Source: Symsagittifera roscoffensis
Taxonomy: Eukaryota > Xenacoelomorpha > Acoela > Convolutidae
Direction: 5' to 3'
DNA length: 64,000 bases
Assembly: GCF_963678635.1 (NCBI RefSeq)
Contig: NC_087062.1
Location: 82,732,012-82,796,011 of the forward strand
Positions 1 through 10,155 of the stretch are shown here, piece by piece. Each line of letters begins with the position of its first letter. Positions within the stretch are counted from its first letter, which is position 1. The position numbers were made by a program, and so were the translations under genes. The notes under the pieces are model-generated. The model was given only the letters and a program-made list of their open reading frames with translations, had not been told where the DNA came from and did no database searches.

Positions 1-2
1 AA

Positions 3-1313
3 CAAGATTTTAAAGGACAAAGTTTGTACTTTAATCATCGTATCTCATTTGATACCAAAGGACCAATTTCACCCTCATCCGAAGGAAACTCCTACATTAT
101 GGTAATTGTTGACGCATTTACACATTATGTAGCACTTAACCCAGTACCACATTGTAACGCTTATTACGCTTACACAACACTCTATGAACACTGGATAGCA
201 AAATTCGGACTACCAGAAATTTTAGTTACAGACAATGGTACAGAATTCATAAATAATGAAATAATAACACTATGTCATTTATACAACATTAAACACAAAC
301 CACGTACATCTCATGCACCTTGGACAAACGGCTTAGTCGAAGGTATGAACCGTTCACTACAAGAATATCTTAGATGTATCATCAACGGAAATGATACAAA
401 ATATACCGAATGGTCAGCAGATGTAAAATTATTTCCCTTAGCATATAACTCACAAATCACGACAACTTTAGGAATGTCACCATATGAAATGGTTTTCAAC
501 CAAAAGCCACGCAAACCAATAATGTTTACAGCAAATTCCCATAAAAACGCACAAGGTTATTGTCAACCAAATAAAGACTCAATTTGTTATAACCTCCCAT
601 TACATACGCACGATGAAGATCATTTTCATCACCCACAAATTCTTAAATTAGCCTCCGGTACACACACCGAATGGATTTTAAATAGAGATAAGAAACACAA
701 TGAAATTTACCAAAAAATAACGAAAAAGTTATTACAAAGACAAAACATAAATGAACAAATCAATTCACGTTTTACACCAGCTTCCGATTTAAAAATTGGA
801 ACATTTGTTTTAATACCTAATTTTAATATTCAAAAAGGAATTTCTAAAAAATTACAACCCCTCCGAAAAGGACCCTACCAAATAATTGCAAAACCCACTG
901 ATGTCACATATAAAATTACCGACTCAAACAAAAAAGAAATCGTTCAACATCGAAACAACCTATTACCTTATTACCCGAAAGAATACGCACTCCGCGAATT
1001 AACTCAATTATATTCTTTCACAGGATTAAAAATCATTCAAAATGAACCACATCTGAAAAACACAGAACAAAATGATAACCCCACCGAAAATCAAAACACA
1101 AAACCAACCACCACCAAAAACAATACGCAAAACCATAAAGAATCTCCAAAACAAAGAAAAAATAGAAAAATGACAGAACAAATAATACCCCAAGAAGAAA
1201 TAGACAAATCAGAACATAGAAAAACAACAAGACTCCGAAATCAACCACGTAAAAACTACAAAATGTTCATCCCCCAATCTAAAATATTAAAGAAAGTAGA
1301 ATTTAAAAAGTAA
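3..1313 (+). CDS. Retroviral/Ty3-type integrase, N-terminus cut by window edge
   Basis: DDE-type integrase (rve fold), expected to join the element's ends to host DNA in the nucleus. The frame is open from the window edge, so no start is seen; by comparison with the right copy about 98 N-terminal residues (the HHCC zinc domain) lie outside. The catalytic triad is present: D in ISFDTKGP, D in VTDNGTEF, and E in GLVEGMNR, with 35 residues between the second D and E. A basic, SH3-like C-terminal region (LKIGTFVLIPNF) follows, then a Lys/Asn/Thr-rich tail of about 100 residues. Other genes of the element follow on the same strand. The identification is firm; the exact family within Ty3/retroviral integrases is not. 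Confidence 0.93.
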   Translation, partial: QDFKGQSLYFNHRISFDTKGPISPSSEGNSYIMVIVDAFTHYVALNPVPHCNAYYAYTTLYEHWIAKFGLPEILVTDNGTEFINNEIITLCHLYNIKHKPRTSHAPWTNGLVEGMNRSLQEYLRCIINGNDTKYTEWSADVKLFPLAYNSQITTTLGMSPYEMVFNQKPRKPIMFTANSHKNAQGYCQPNKDSICYNLPLHTHDEDHFHHPQILKLASGTHTEWILNRDKKHNEIYQKITKKLLQRQNINEQINSRFTPASDLKIGTFVLIPNFNIQKGISKKLQPLRKGPYQIIAKPTDVTYKITDSNKKEIVQHRNNLLPYYPKEYALRELTQLYSFTGLKIIQNEPHLKNTEQNDNPTENQNTKPTTTKNNTQNHKESPKQRKNRKMTEQIIPQEEIDKSEHRKTTRLRNQPRKNYKMFIPQSKILKKVEFKK

Positions 1314-1914
1314 TTTTAAGATTTTATACTTTACAATCTTGAAACCTCCGTAACATTTTTCATTTCAATTTTTCAAAATAACATGCTCACAAGTACGCAA
1401 TAATTCTAGTTCAAAATAGACCAATAGGATTCATCCAATCCGCCACTTTCTCTAACTCAAACTAAGATCAATTAGACGAATAATCTAGAACTCCAGGCAC
1501 ATCTCTAACTATAACTTTACAACCTCCAGGTCAAAAATAAGCAAACCACTCCAACTTGACAGCTAAAATAAATATCACCATAATACCGTACCCCTCCCTT
1601 ATCTAATAACCCAAAGATCAACAATATTTCCCCAACTCAGACCACGAATACCCCCAAAACAAATTTGATAACTTAGCCTAAAGTAACAAAATGAAGATTT
1701 TAATTAGCCTAAAGTATAAAAATCTCACCATACCCCGGATCATTTGACAAACAAAAATAAAGAAAAAGACGACCTCCCAGTCACCATGAAAATTGCCCCC
1801 AACAATTTTTTACAAAACTCAACCCACTTGTCAAAAAAACTAATAAATAATTCGACCACACTAGAAAATCGCCTCAAACAGCAAAAAATATTCGACCAAG
1901 AGATCATTTCTTAA
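1314..1914 (+). other. Non-coding interval of the element between integrase and small membrane ORFs
   Basis: About 600 bases without a convincing frame on either strand. The same stretch is present in the right copy at 36890-37488 with scattered differences. The short phrase TAGCCTAAAGTA(T)A occurs twice near 1675-1710. It may hold splice or subgenomic signals for the downstream ORFs, but I see none I can defend. Confidence 0.5.
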
Positions 1915-2145
1915 ATGCTCTTCTCTCAAACAGTTGCTCAAATACTTATAAATTTTAAACATTTTTTTTCAATACTTGAAGCCTTTATAATATTTCTTTT
2001 TGATATACTTGAATATTTTCTAATAATCCTAATCATTTTTTGTAACATTTTTTAAATTTTCTACACTATACTCGAACTATTCCTCCAACTTTCCAAAACC
2101 CTTGAATATATCCACAGGTACGATTTTAACAACTTGTCTAAATGA
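1915..2145 (+). pseudogene. Small hydrophobic ORF4, broken in this copy by an in-frame stop
   Basis: A 77-codon frame starts at ATG 1915 and would end at TGA 2143-2145. In this copy codon 47 is TAA; the right copy (36659-36889) has TTA there and is open for 76 residues. The product is almost wholly hydrophobic (Ile, Leu, Phe), consistent with one or two membrane segments. Its stop overlaps the start of the next ORF as ATGA. Function unknown. Confidence 0.55.
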
Positions 2146-2330
2146 TACGAACAATTTTCAGTAGAACTGATATTTTTTTATTGTTTGTAATTTTCATAAC
2201 ATTTTTATCATCCCTCATTTTGACAATATGTAAATGTATAAAGAAAGCAATCATCACATTTGCCCTAGCAACAATTTTTCTAATTATTTTTTTGGAAGAA
2301 TATTATAATAAACATAAACCTTCCCACTAA
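2142..2330 (+). CDS. Small two-segment membrane protein ORF5 of the element
   Basis: 62 residues starting at the ATG of an ATGA overlap with the preceding ORF. It has two hydrophobic stretches (about residues 9-29 and 36-51) separated by a short CKCIKKA segment, and ends in a polar KHKPSH tail. The right copy (36474-36662) is intact and nearly identical, which favours a real gene. Small hydrophobic proteins of this size recall viral accessory membrane proteins, but that is only a shape comparison. Confidence 0.6.
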   Translation: MIRTIFSRTDIFLLFVIFITFLSSLILTICKCIKKAIITFALATIFLIIFLEEYYNKHKPSH

Positions 2331-2338
2331 AGTAATAA

Positions 2339-3463
2339 TTCAAAAAACCATCAAAAATTGCTACCCAACAGTCACAGAATCAGTCTTCACCGACATCATC
2401 CCAAGATAACCAAACACCACCTTCAACTACTCAAAATCCTCAAACATCTACACGAATTTCTTTTCAAGACAATCCATACACTTTTGAAGAACGGCACGCT
2501 CGTTTATCAGAACCACTAGAACCAGTTCAACGACAAGCACCTCTAAGCGAACCAACATATAACCTATACCCAACACTACCACAAGAACTAAATAGAATAA
2601 GAAATCCTAGTCAAAACCAAAACACAACAGAAATAAATAGACAAATTATACATCCTCGACGAAATAGAAATTTTCAAACTCCCCGAGTTCATTTTGATAT
2701 ACCTCAATCCCCATCACAAACCACTCCAGAAAACACCACTGGTATCACACCAGAAACTCCTACACTTTTTTCACAACGTAGCACCTCAAGCTTACCATCA
2801 GATTACTTAGGTTCAACACCAACATCTGAACAAATACGTGAAAATCCTTTTAACCCCCCAAACCTAACATCACGACTGCCATATTGGACTACACATTCAT
2901 TTACACAAGGTGAACCAAATTTAGTCAATGACCCCATAGATATTTCTACGGATACAACAACATCCTCATCACTACCAGAAACATTATCACTACCATCAAT
3001 AAGCCAATTTTCACCACCACCCTTTAACTTAAATTTTCCAAATAATCTCGACGCCAGATATCGAGAACAATCATCAATAAATATTCCTTTAAGACTAGAT
3101 TGGAATACATTCACAGCACCTCCACCATTATTTGGACAACATCAAGAAAGTAACCGCCTTCATAACTGGGCACTTAATAGATTACAATATCGCCAAGATA
3201 TTCACAACGATATCCGTGATCACAATATTCAAATACTCCAACAAAACAGTTTACAATTAAAGTTTGAAATCACAGTTAAATTAAACAATATTACACAACA
3301 TCCCTACCCATTAAATCCACCTAACATAACAGCTCAATCACTACCACCACCGTTTATAACTACTGAAGTAATATATAAATACGACAGATACACCAAAAAC
3401 ACAATTGGTTACATTACATTTTATAACCCATACTCAGGATTATCATACACATGTATATTCTAA
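2339..3463 (+). CDS. Long open frame ORF6 with no ATG, Gln/Ser/Thr/Pro-rich
   Basis: The frame is open for 374 codons between a TAA at 2336-2338 and a TAA at 3461-3463 and contains no ATG (nor GTG or TTG). The N-terminal 200 residues are Gln/Ser/Thr/Pro-rich and look disordered; the C-terminal 120 (from about RLDWNTFTAPPPLFG) look folded. The right copy holds the matching open frame at 35332-36468. It overlaps the start of the 872-aa ORF by 13 bases. The lack of a start suggests expression by splicing from an upstream leader or by non-AUG initiation. No family recognised; a structural (capsid-like) role is only a guess. Confidence 0.6.
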   Translation, partial: FKKPSKIATQQSQNQSSPTSSQDNQTPPSTTQNPQTSTRISFQDNPYTFEERHARLSEPLEPVQRQAPLSEPTYNLYPTLPQELNRIRNPSQNQNTTEINRQIIHPRRNRNFQTPRVHFDIPQSPSQTTPENTTGITPETPTLFSQRSTSSLPSDYLGSTPTSEQIRENPFNPPNLTSRLPYWTTHSFTQGEPNLVNDPIDISTDTTTSSSLPETLSLPSISQFSPPPFNLNFPNNLDARYREQSSINIPLRLDWNTFTAPPPLFGQHQESNRLHNWALNRLQYRQDIHNDIRDHNIQILQQNSLQLKFEITVKLNNITQHPYPLNPPNITAQSLPPPFITTEVIYKYDRYTKNTIGYITFYNPYSGLSYTCIF

Positions 3464-6069
3464 AATTATTAATTTTTCTCCAACTCCCTTTTCCAGTAAC
3501 CTCAAATCAAAACATAAACCCTTCCCCTCGTACAGGACCACAAGATTTATTAGTAACACATTACGATTGCGAAGAAAATGAACAAAAAACACTACACAAA
3601 TATGCAATAAATCAAGTATCACAATGTGAAACAGAACCACAAGCTATAGAAACCACAGATATAATAGCAACACTCTATTCCAAAGCCCGAGCAACAACAG
3701 TTACAGGTTATAAATTCACAGCGACATTTTCCGAAAAGAAAGTACATTGTTCACAAGTCTCAAACGGCAACAAAAACCGACTTGACCATGAATCATTCTA
3801 TCAAAGTAATATAGAACGCCTCTTACATCTCAATCCCGACGATTGTAAAAATGAATTACTTAGACTAAACATCACACAGAATAAAAACTCCCAAAGAAAA
3901 TTAGTTAATTTTCAAGTTTTTTCAGACTCTGTACATCAATCACAACTTGAAAGACACCAAGGACATATAAAACTAGACGAAAAATACCCGTATAACGGCG
4001 CACACGGACGATTAACCTATGACCTACATGATAAACATTGGATACCACACATTGGTATAAATAACCCATCAAACTGCAAAGCAGACACGAAAAATAAAGG
4101 ATACCAAGAAATAATGTTTTTCGATTGGAAAATACAACTCGAAAAAATACAACTCACACGAGATTTATCTGATAATACAATGATCTATCAAGGAATCCGA
4201 CTACCTTGTAAAAATGATCAAGGATATTGCGACCCTACAACAAGAACACAAGCAACAATTGTTTGGTTCCCCGAAGATACATGTACAACATTTCAAGTAG
4301 CAAAAATACACGCTCGTATGATAAAATTTCACGAAAAATATTTCATACAATCAATTCCTTATGAACAAGTCCATCCATCACGCAAACTAAGTTCCGATTT
4401 TAGAAACATAGACAATATAGAAAATAAATTGACACGATTTCAAATATATCAAGAAACAGAACTTGCATGTAAATACAGGAATCCACTTCACAGAACACAA
4501 TACTCTGAAATATTAGTTGAATACGAAAAAGGATTCGACATGACCACTGGAAAAGTAAAAATCGACCCATATGCCACAGGTCATCCTCTAAACGAAGGAA
4601 CATCCTATATACCAGTTAATTTTGAAAAAAGCAACGGACAACCTGGTGGACATCTAAAACCTTATGACACCAGAAGCACACGCTTACAAGAATTATCACT
4701 AATGAATACTACATATTTCGGTAATATCCACTATGATATTCATTTGGATATGAAACTAGACTATACAATTAGCCGCATTTTTCAAGAAATGTCACTCTCC
4801 GAATTAGAAACACTACACCAACTATGCGAATTAGAACGAACACAAATATTACAATCACTTGCACTAGCAGTATTAAAAATACCCTACGCAGGATACTTAT
4901 TATCAGGAAATAGATCAAATTTTTTAGACTACGAAGGAAACATCTTATGGTTTTATACTTGTACTAAAAAAGTATCACCACTATACGTTTTTGAAGATAA
5001 ACGATGTTATAAAAGAATCCCTATCTTTTATAAGAATAAAGTACATTTCGTGGATACACTTTCACGAAGAACCTATTTCTGGGATACCGCAGTCCCATGT
5101 GGATCAGAAAATAGCCACAATGTAGTACAACTAAACCCTGATGAAAATAAATATTATCTTCTCACTCCATATCCCACATTAATGCAATCACTCAAAAAAT
5201 TTTCACCAGAAAGCATTCGCGCTATTGCTCGAAACCCAAATATAGACTTACAATCAATAGGAATCTATTCAAAATCAGATATTCAACATCACATTAGAAC
5301 ACAACAATTCCAAGAATTATTAACACAAATGGACACTATACAAAGACAATCAATAGACCAAAACTTACGCAAACTTGCAGAAACCGCAGGATTTGCCGAT
5401 ATCTACACGCAAGACTATAGCGGATATTTTAAAGACATTAAAGATTATATATATCTAAACGGCGAAAAATACCGTCCCCAAGATATATCACCAATCAACA
5501 TTTTTAGCTTTGTTACACTCAAGAATGAAATCCTTGATTTTCTAGGATGGCCCTACTACATCTTAGAAAAATTGACTATTTTATACGCAATGTTTAACTT
5601 TATTGGATTTCTTTTCTCACTCTTAAAAGGAATCTACAATACATGTGCTATACACACACAAGTAAACAGACAAGCAAGCGTAGCACGCATACTCTTTGCA
5701 GGATTTTTTGGAATTTTTTCCACATCTATAAACAAAATTCTTTTAGACGCACAAATAAAAGAATATAACACAAAAATAACAACACGACAAAATACATACG
5801 ACGAAGAACATAACAATGTCGACACACAGCCAACGGCACCACAATTACCACCCCTACCAAATAACCATCCACTATCCCTAGTCCCACGAAATTTTCGAAA
5901 TTTAGCAATCACACATAATCCAAATTTTCGACTCAATACATCGCAAAGTCCCGTCCAACATATAATAACACATCAATCACAAGATGATAATACTTATGAA
6001 CAAATTATTGAACAGCCCCATACCACCGCTTTTCAATCTCAAAATAATAATTTTTTTAGCCCACGATGA
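3451..6069 (+). CDS. Envelope glycoprotein-like protein (872 aa)
   Basis: Probable class I-oriented membrane glycoprotein acting at the surface of a particle or cell. Visible: a hydrophobic N-terminus of about 18 residues (signal peptide), a long Cys-containing ectodomain with several N-x-S/T sites, a membrane segment around residues 698-725, a second hydrophobic stretch around 745-762, and an Asn/Gln/Pro-rich tail of about 110 residues. A Cys-containing block around 517-550 (CYKRIPIFY ... VPC) resembles in layout the glycoproteins of some negative-strand RNA viruses captured by invertebrate LTR elements; this is inference. It overlaps ORF6 by 13 bases and its stop overlaps the next ATG (ATGA). 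The right copy (32726-35344) is also intact at 872 aa. Confidence 0.75.
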   Translation: MYILKLLIFLQLPFPVTSNQNINPSPRTGPQDLLVTHYDCEENEQKTLHKYAINQVSQCETEPQAIETTDIIATLYSKARATTVTGYKFTATFSEKKVHCSQVSNGNKNRLDHESFYQSNIERLLHLNPDDCKNELLRLNITQNKNSQRKLVNFQVFSDSVHQSQLERHQGHIKLDEKYPYNGAHGRLTYDLHDKHWIPHIGINNPSNCKADTKNKGYQEIMFFDWKIQLEKIQLTRDLSDNTMIYQGIRLPCKNDQGYCDPTTRTQATIVWFPEDTCTTFQVAKIHARMIKFHEKYFIQSIPYEQVHPSRKLSSDFRNIDNIENKLTRFQIYQETELACKYRNPLHRTQYSEILVEYEKGFDMTTGKVKIDPYATGHPLNEGTSYIPVNFEKSNGQPGGHLKPYDTRSTRLQELSLMNTTYFGNIHYDIHLDMKLDYTISRIFQEMSLSELETLHQLCELERTQILQSLALAVLKIPYAGYLLSGNRSNFLDYEGNILWFYTCTKKVSPLYVFEDKRCYKRIPIFYKNKVHFVDTLSRRTYFWDTAVPCGSENSHNVVQLNPDENKYYLLTPYPTLMQSLKKFSPESIRAIARNPNIDLQSIGIYSKSDIQHHIRTQQFQELLTQMDTIQRQSIDQNLRKLAETAGFADIYTQDYSGYFKDIKDYIYLNGEKYRPQDISPINIFSFVTLKNEILDFLGWPYYILEKLTILYAMFNFIGFLFSLLKGIYNTCAIHTQVNRQASVARILFAGFFGIFSTSINKILLDAQIKEYNTKITTRQNTYDEEHNNVDTQPTAPQLPPLPNNHPLSLVPRNFRNLAITHNPNFRLNTSQSPVQHIITHQSQDDNTYEQIIEQPHTTAFQSQNNNFFSPR

Positions 6070-7865
6070 GCCGCCAACTTGGATCACTACACCGATCAAA
6101 TTCCCATCCAACCAATCTTACCTCTCCAATCCCAATCATACCACTTTTTGCTTTTCCGCCACCCGATTTTCCATCTAGCAATGTAACATCAGGCATGAAT
6201 TCCGACACTAACTCACATATTTCAGTTTTATACTCCATCTCACAGCTAAATAACCCGAATATTGACACCCCCGACGAATTTGCCGACTCAGAACCATCCC
6301 CATCCAATAATTTTCATAACCCTTCTAATTTTTCTCAACCCCCTTTTCAACCCATATTATCAAATAACCCTGACCCAATCACTCCCACACCCTCTTATGC
6401 TTCCCAAGTTACCCCAACCTACTCCTCATACCATTCTGACCAATCATCTCATTCTCCAGACACCCCCCGAATCTCCCCAGAACTAGATAATTTTATTACC
6501 CTCCAACAACAACCCTACCACCTTAACACCCCGACCATAAACCAAATCTCCTCCACTACAAATTCATCCAATCCCCCTACACCCTCTTCAAATTATACTG
6601 AATCATTAACACCATCATCCACATCCACTATATCTTCACTAAACACTAATAGAGCTTACCGCACTTTTAAAAGAAAATTCCCCAACCATCCTTTCCCAGC
6701 AAAACCAGGAACAGCCCGTGAATACATCAACCACCCCCAGCATACTAACACTAAAGAATTTTTAGCTATCACTTTACCCTCATTTCCACAATACACCTTA
6801 AACACCCCTCACGACGCTAACGAAACACGCAACTTTGTAGATGAATACGTTTTAATGCCCACTCTCTCTTGGACCTCATATTATCATTTTACAAACCCTC
6901 TTTGCTTACCTTTATCTAACACTCACATCGATATAGAGCGAAATAAGGACATGCTATATCAACTCACTACACCACTAACCGCTAGACAATTTACTTACGT
7001 TGGATATAAAAAATCACTAAAAATACACACTGCACCTAGAGCTAATGAATATACACTAGAATACTACGATCACAACATCATTAGAGCTAACCAAGATCAA
7101 TTCTTAGACGACGATCGCTTCGCTAATCCACAAATCACCGAGAAATTTTTCATCAAGACACCATATGTATTTACACTAAACATCTTCGACCGAAAGTTTG
7201 ATCACATTATTTCAGAAGCACTAACAAACACACAAGCATACGAAAGTTTTAAAGAACGCTTCCAAATCTTTTCACTAACCTTTCATTTCCTTGCACCACA
7301 CGAAAGAGATTTACACTGCTCACACGATATTATGTTGCGCACTAAACAAACACATACATACAGTTACTATCGTTTCATCCAAAATCACTTTGACCTCCAC
7401 ACACCCTCTAGACAACCACACCATCGTTTCCAATTCATCAATTCAAAATACACTTCACCGTTTTTCCTAAATTTCACATATTGTATTAAAGACACTAACC
7501 TCCATGGTATTCTTCGTAATTATGACCCCATAACCCAAATGTACATTTTCTGCCCCATCACCAAGACCTTCAACGCCGAAGAATCCCGACCCTTCCTTAT
7601 CCCGCACGAGTTTGTACAACCCATAGAAATCCCAATTTTAGAATTCATCCACAACACTAAATTCAATCACAAATTATATAATCTAATCCAAAACACACCT
7701 TATGAGTTTGCAGTAGGCACTGAAGAACTAACCACTATTAAGGCACTTCAATTGCTTTGGCCACTGCTTCAGACTAAAAATATCATCCGCATTCTAGCTA
7801 AACTACTAACAACTTCAGAACTAATTCACGACATCTTCCCCCACGGTTTTTTCCCCGACGACTAA
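6066..7865 (+). CDS. Ser/Thr/Pro/Asn-rich protein ORF8 (599 aa), intact copy
   Basis: Starts within the ATGA overlap with the glycoprotein-like ORF. Residues 1 to about 200 are low-complexity (Ser, Thr, Pro, Asn) and probably disordered; residues 200-599 look globular and rich in aromatic residues, His and Phe, with scattered Cys but no recognised motif. No signal peptide or clear membrane span. In the other element copy the same gene is broken by two single-base indels. Family and function unknown; its position as the last gene, after the glycoprotein, is shared by both copies. Confidence 0.65.
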   Translation: MSRQLGSLHRSNSHPTNLTSPIPIIPLFAFPPPDFPSSNVTSGMNSDTNSHISVLYSISQLNNPNIDTPDEFADSEPSPSNNFHNPSNFSQPPFQPILSNNPDPITPTPSYASQVTPTYSSYHSDQSSHSPDTPRISPELDNFITLQQQPYHLNTPTINQISSTTNSSNPPTPSSNYTESLTPSSTSTISSLNTNRAYRTFKRKFPNHPFPAKPGTAREYINHPQHTNTKEFLAITLPSFPQYTLNTPHDANETRNFVDEYVLMPTLSWTSYYHFTNPLCLPLSNTHIDIERNKDMLYQLTTPLTARQFTYVGYKKSLKIHTAPRANEYTLEYYDHNIIRANQDQFLDDDRFANPQITEKFFIKTPYVFTLNIFDRKFDHIISEALTNTQAYESFKERFQIFSLTFHFLAPHERDLHCSHDIMLRTKQTHTYSYYRFIQNHFDLHTPSRQPHHRFQFINSKYTSPFFLNFTYCIKDTNLHGILRNYDPITQMYIFCPITKTFNAEESRPFLIPHEFVQPIEIPILEFIHNTKFNHKLYNLIQNTPYEFAVGTEELTTIKALQLLWPLLQTKNIIRILAKLLTTSELIHDIFPHGFFPDD

Positions 7866-9424
7866 CAGGTAAGTATGAATTAAGTAAATATTACTAACTA
7901 ATTACAGTATTAAAAACTCACCATTCTTTATTCATGTTTTCTTTAGATTTTTAGCCTTCATCCTAGATCATCTGAAAAATTCACAAAAGAAAAATAAAAA
8001 ATAGCAAACTTCTTCAAAACTGTTTAAGACCCTATTAAACTTTTGCACCAACAATTAAATAAATATAATACCAATGCAGTAAATTAATTTATAAAATTTT
8101 CCCCCAAAAGCAGTAAATCTACATATGATGAAAATTTGTATCTTAAAATTCCCCCATAACTAGCAGTAAATTTCCAAATTCTATGCAGTAAATTAATAAA
8201 ATGCAATTGCAGTACTAACCTTTTGATATTTTCATTCATTCGCACAGAAATTCTATCCACACTCGCACAGCTCGCCCACGAAGAATTGTTTAAAATAATG
8301 AATTTCAGTTTCAAGTTTTCACACTCAACAACTCTAACATACAATAACATGTTTCAAACTTTCCTTTAACCCGGTTGGAAAGGAATCATATACTAAACAA
8401 AACTAACCAACGCAGCTTACTAAATACCACAAATCATAGAATAACAGCATGACTAAGAAAAGGAAACCAACGGTACCCAAACCGGATTAACCCAGTTTAA
8501 AACTGGATAATTTATTCTTTTGAAGACTATTACAAAGTCTTAGAAAGAAATAATAAAACACAAAAAAGTCGAAAGACAAACCCATACCACAAACAATTTG
8601 ATTTTTGAAAAAAGGACACAACCAACGAAACATAAGAAAAACCACAACAAACCCAACATAAAACGTTGTCACATAACAGGACCCCTCACAAAAACCGCAT
8701 GAAATCATACTCCCACTCCTGGCCTAACCCACCAGGAAGGACGTCCTGAGCATGCTCTATAGCCGGCCTAACCCACCGCGCTACATCCACGCTTTGTGAC
8801 CACACCTTTATTTTTAATAAGAGCTACTCAAGGGTGAGTAACTCTTCAAAATAACCGAACTAAAACAAAAAGCTTTTGTGAAAACAACTAACTAAAATCA
8901 TTATTAAAAAATATTAAACTAATAAAAGTTTTATAAAATGTAAAATCACATGATGCAATATATAGATCAGAATACAACACCAAGGACGAACATCAAAAGA
9001 CAAGACGACCTCACTACACTCGAGAGAGAATGACCAACTACAATCGATATGCCGCTCACAATCACAACTCAAAGGATTTAGAGTACGACTTGACTTCGCA
9101 GAAAAGGACTTCATTGAACTAGACCAATGACCACCTCGATGTTCAAGTATACGTACAGATCCGAGTAACCAGGCATCCCCTCCACGCACAATCTCCACGC
9201 CATTCCCAAGCTAGATCAGACACAAAAGAAGTTCTCCCCGAAGAACAGAAAAACCTGACATAGCCAACCATTCTGAAATCAGAATTGATTTTGTTGCAGA
9301 GACTCAGTCGTTGTCATAAGAAGAAGCGGAAGAAAATTATGATGTTCGCCAAATACCAACGTCCATCATCCACCCTTGAATTACAGAAGAACTGTTCTAA
9401 AAAACTCTGTAAAACCCGGATGGG
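7866..9424 (+). other. Non-coding 3' region of the element with reiterated GCAGTAAAT motif
   Basis: About 1.56 kb between the last ORF and the 3' LTR with no credible frame. GCAGTAAAT or close variants recur at about 8075, 8110, 8163 and 8185, with a fifth partial copy at 8206. Near 8712-8785 lie GGCCTAACCCACC twice, separated by short palindromes (AGGACGTCCT, GAGCATGCTC); read on the minus strand this is GTAGCGCGGTGGGTTAGGC, which resembles a tRNA/SINE A-box. The same sequences occur in the right copy. Cis-acting or regulatory roles are possible but unproved. Confidence 0.55.
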
Positions 9425-9834
9425 TGGAACCTGATCTAAACTATATTTTATGATTGGATAAATTAAATGTTTTACCAATGTAAAGTTTTTAATATTAACC
9501 AATCATGATCCATCTAACTAACAACCCACTTATTTGTAAGTGCTGAAGTTACTTGTAATTTCAGCACCAGAGAGATTTGAATTTAACTTAGAAATTAGTT
9601 GGACTCTCCCGAGCACTTCAGCAGCCGCAATAAACCAGTATACCCTAGATCTATTGAGCCTAGCAGAGACTAGTTAAACAACCTGAGACTAGATAGTATA
9701 AGAGTAAGATTAGGATCGGTATTAGACTAAGAAGTTGCACGAATCTATCCGGCCGAAAATAAGATAGCGTGACGAGCAGACGGTGTACCCTATCCGAAAT
9801 TACTCTATGAGTTATACACCCCAGTCTTAACTCA
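9425..9834 (+). repeat. 3' LTR of left element copy (410 bp)
   Basis: Begins TGGAACCTGATC and ends TTAACTCA, i.e. TG...CA ends, and matches both 410-bp repeats of the right copy as reverse complement with a few differences. It contains CCAAT-type motifs in both orientations near 9455-9510, a 13-bp-arm hairpin (GTGCTGAA...TTCAGCAC, 9540-9567), and an AATAAA signal near 9632. The last 25 bases can fold through GAGTTAT/ATAACTC-like arms. Confidence 0.9.
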
Positions 9835-10155
9835 AATCATAAAATTCCGAAGAAGTTTTTATGTTAAAGAATACTTGAAAACAGTTGAAAGTGTTCGTCA
9901 ATTCAAAATGTCGGTCAATTTTGATAAATTTTAGTCAACAGCTTATTATATTTTTGAGTCATTTGAGTTGTGTTTTTCAAATTGACGTCAGTTTAAAAGG
10001 GTTGTTGTTTTATTTTTTGTTTTCGCGAGATCATAAATTGGCCGATAAATGGCTTTGCCTACCTGGCTGGCAATTGATTCATTCTTATTCGTTAATGTGA
10101 TTTTTCTGGGATTAAAGAATTCTTGGTTTAAGGAAGATGATTTTCTGGGTTTCAG

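Larger units (their letters stand above)
1..9834 (+). mobile_element. LTR-bounded integrase/envelope element, left copy, 5' part outside window
   Basis: This is the 3' three quarters of the element seen complete at 28900-42122 on the other strand. The window opens inside the integrase frame; the following ORFs keep the same order, and the copy ends in a 410-bp terminal repeat at 9425-9834. The host sequence that follows (aatcataaaattccg) is continuous in the other arm near 44253, so the right arm holds the empty site and this copy inserted independently. It lies in a PHF12 intron, sense to the gene. The coding strand is rich in A and C and poor in G. Its LTR differs from the other copy's at a few bases. 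No reverse transcriptase is visible. Confidence 0.88.

Noticed and set aside
1033-1248. Antisense open frame opposite the integrase tail
   Set aside because: It is the shadow of the A/C-rich integrase C-terminal region on the other strand, and its hydrophobic composition follows from that.
5634-5936. Antisense frame opposite the glycoprotein-like ORF
   Set aside because: It mirrors the real 872-aa frame; the sense frame has a signal peptide, Cys pattern and is conserved between copies.
9885-10100. Plus-strand frame just after the left LTR
   Set aside because: It lies in the PHF12 intron before the exon at 10156, has no similarity I can see and is not open in the right arm.
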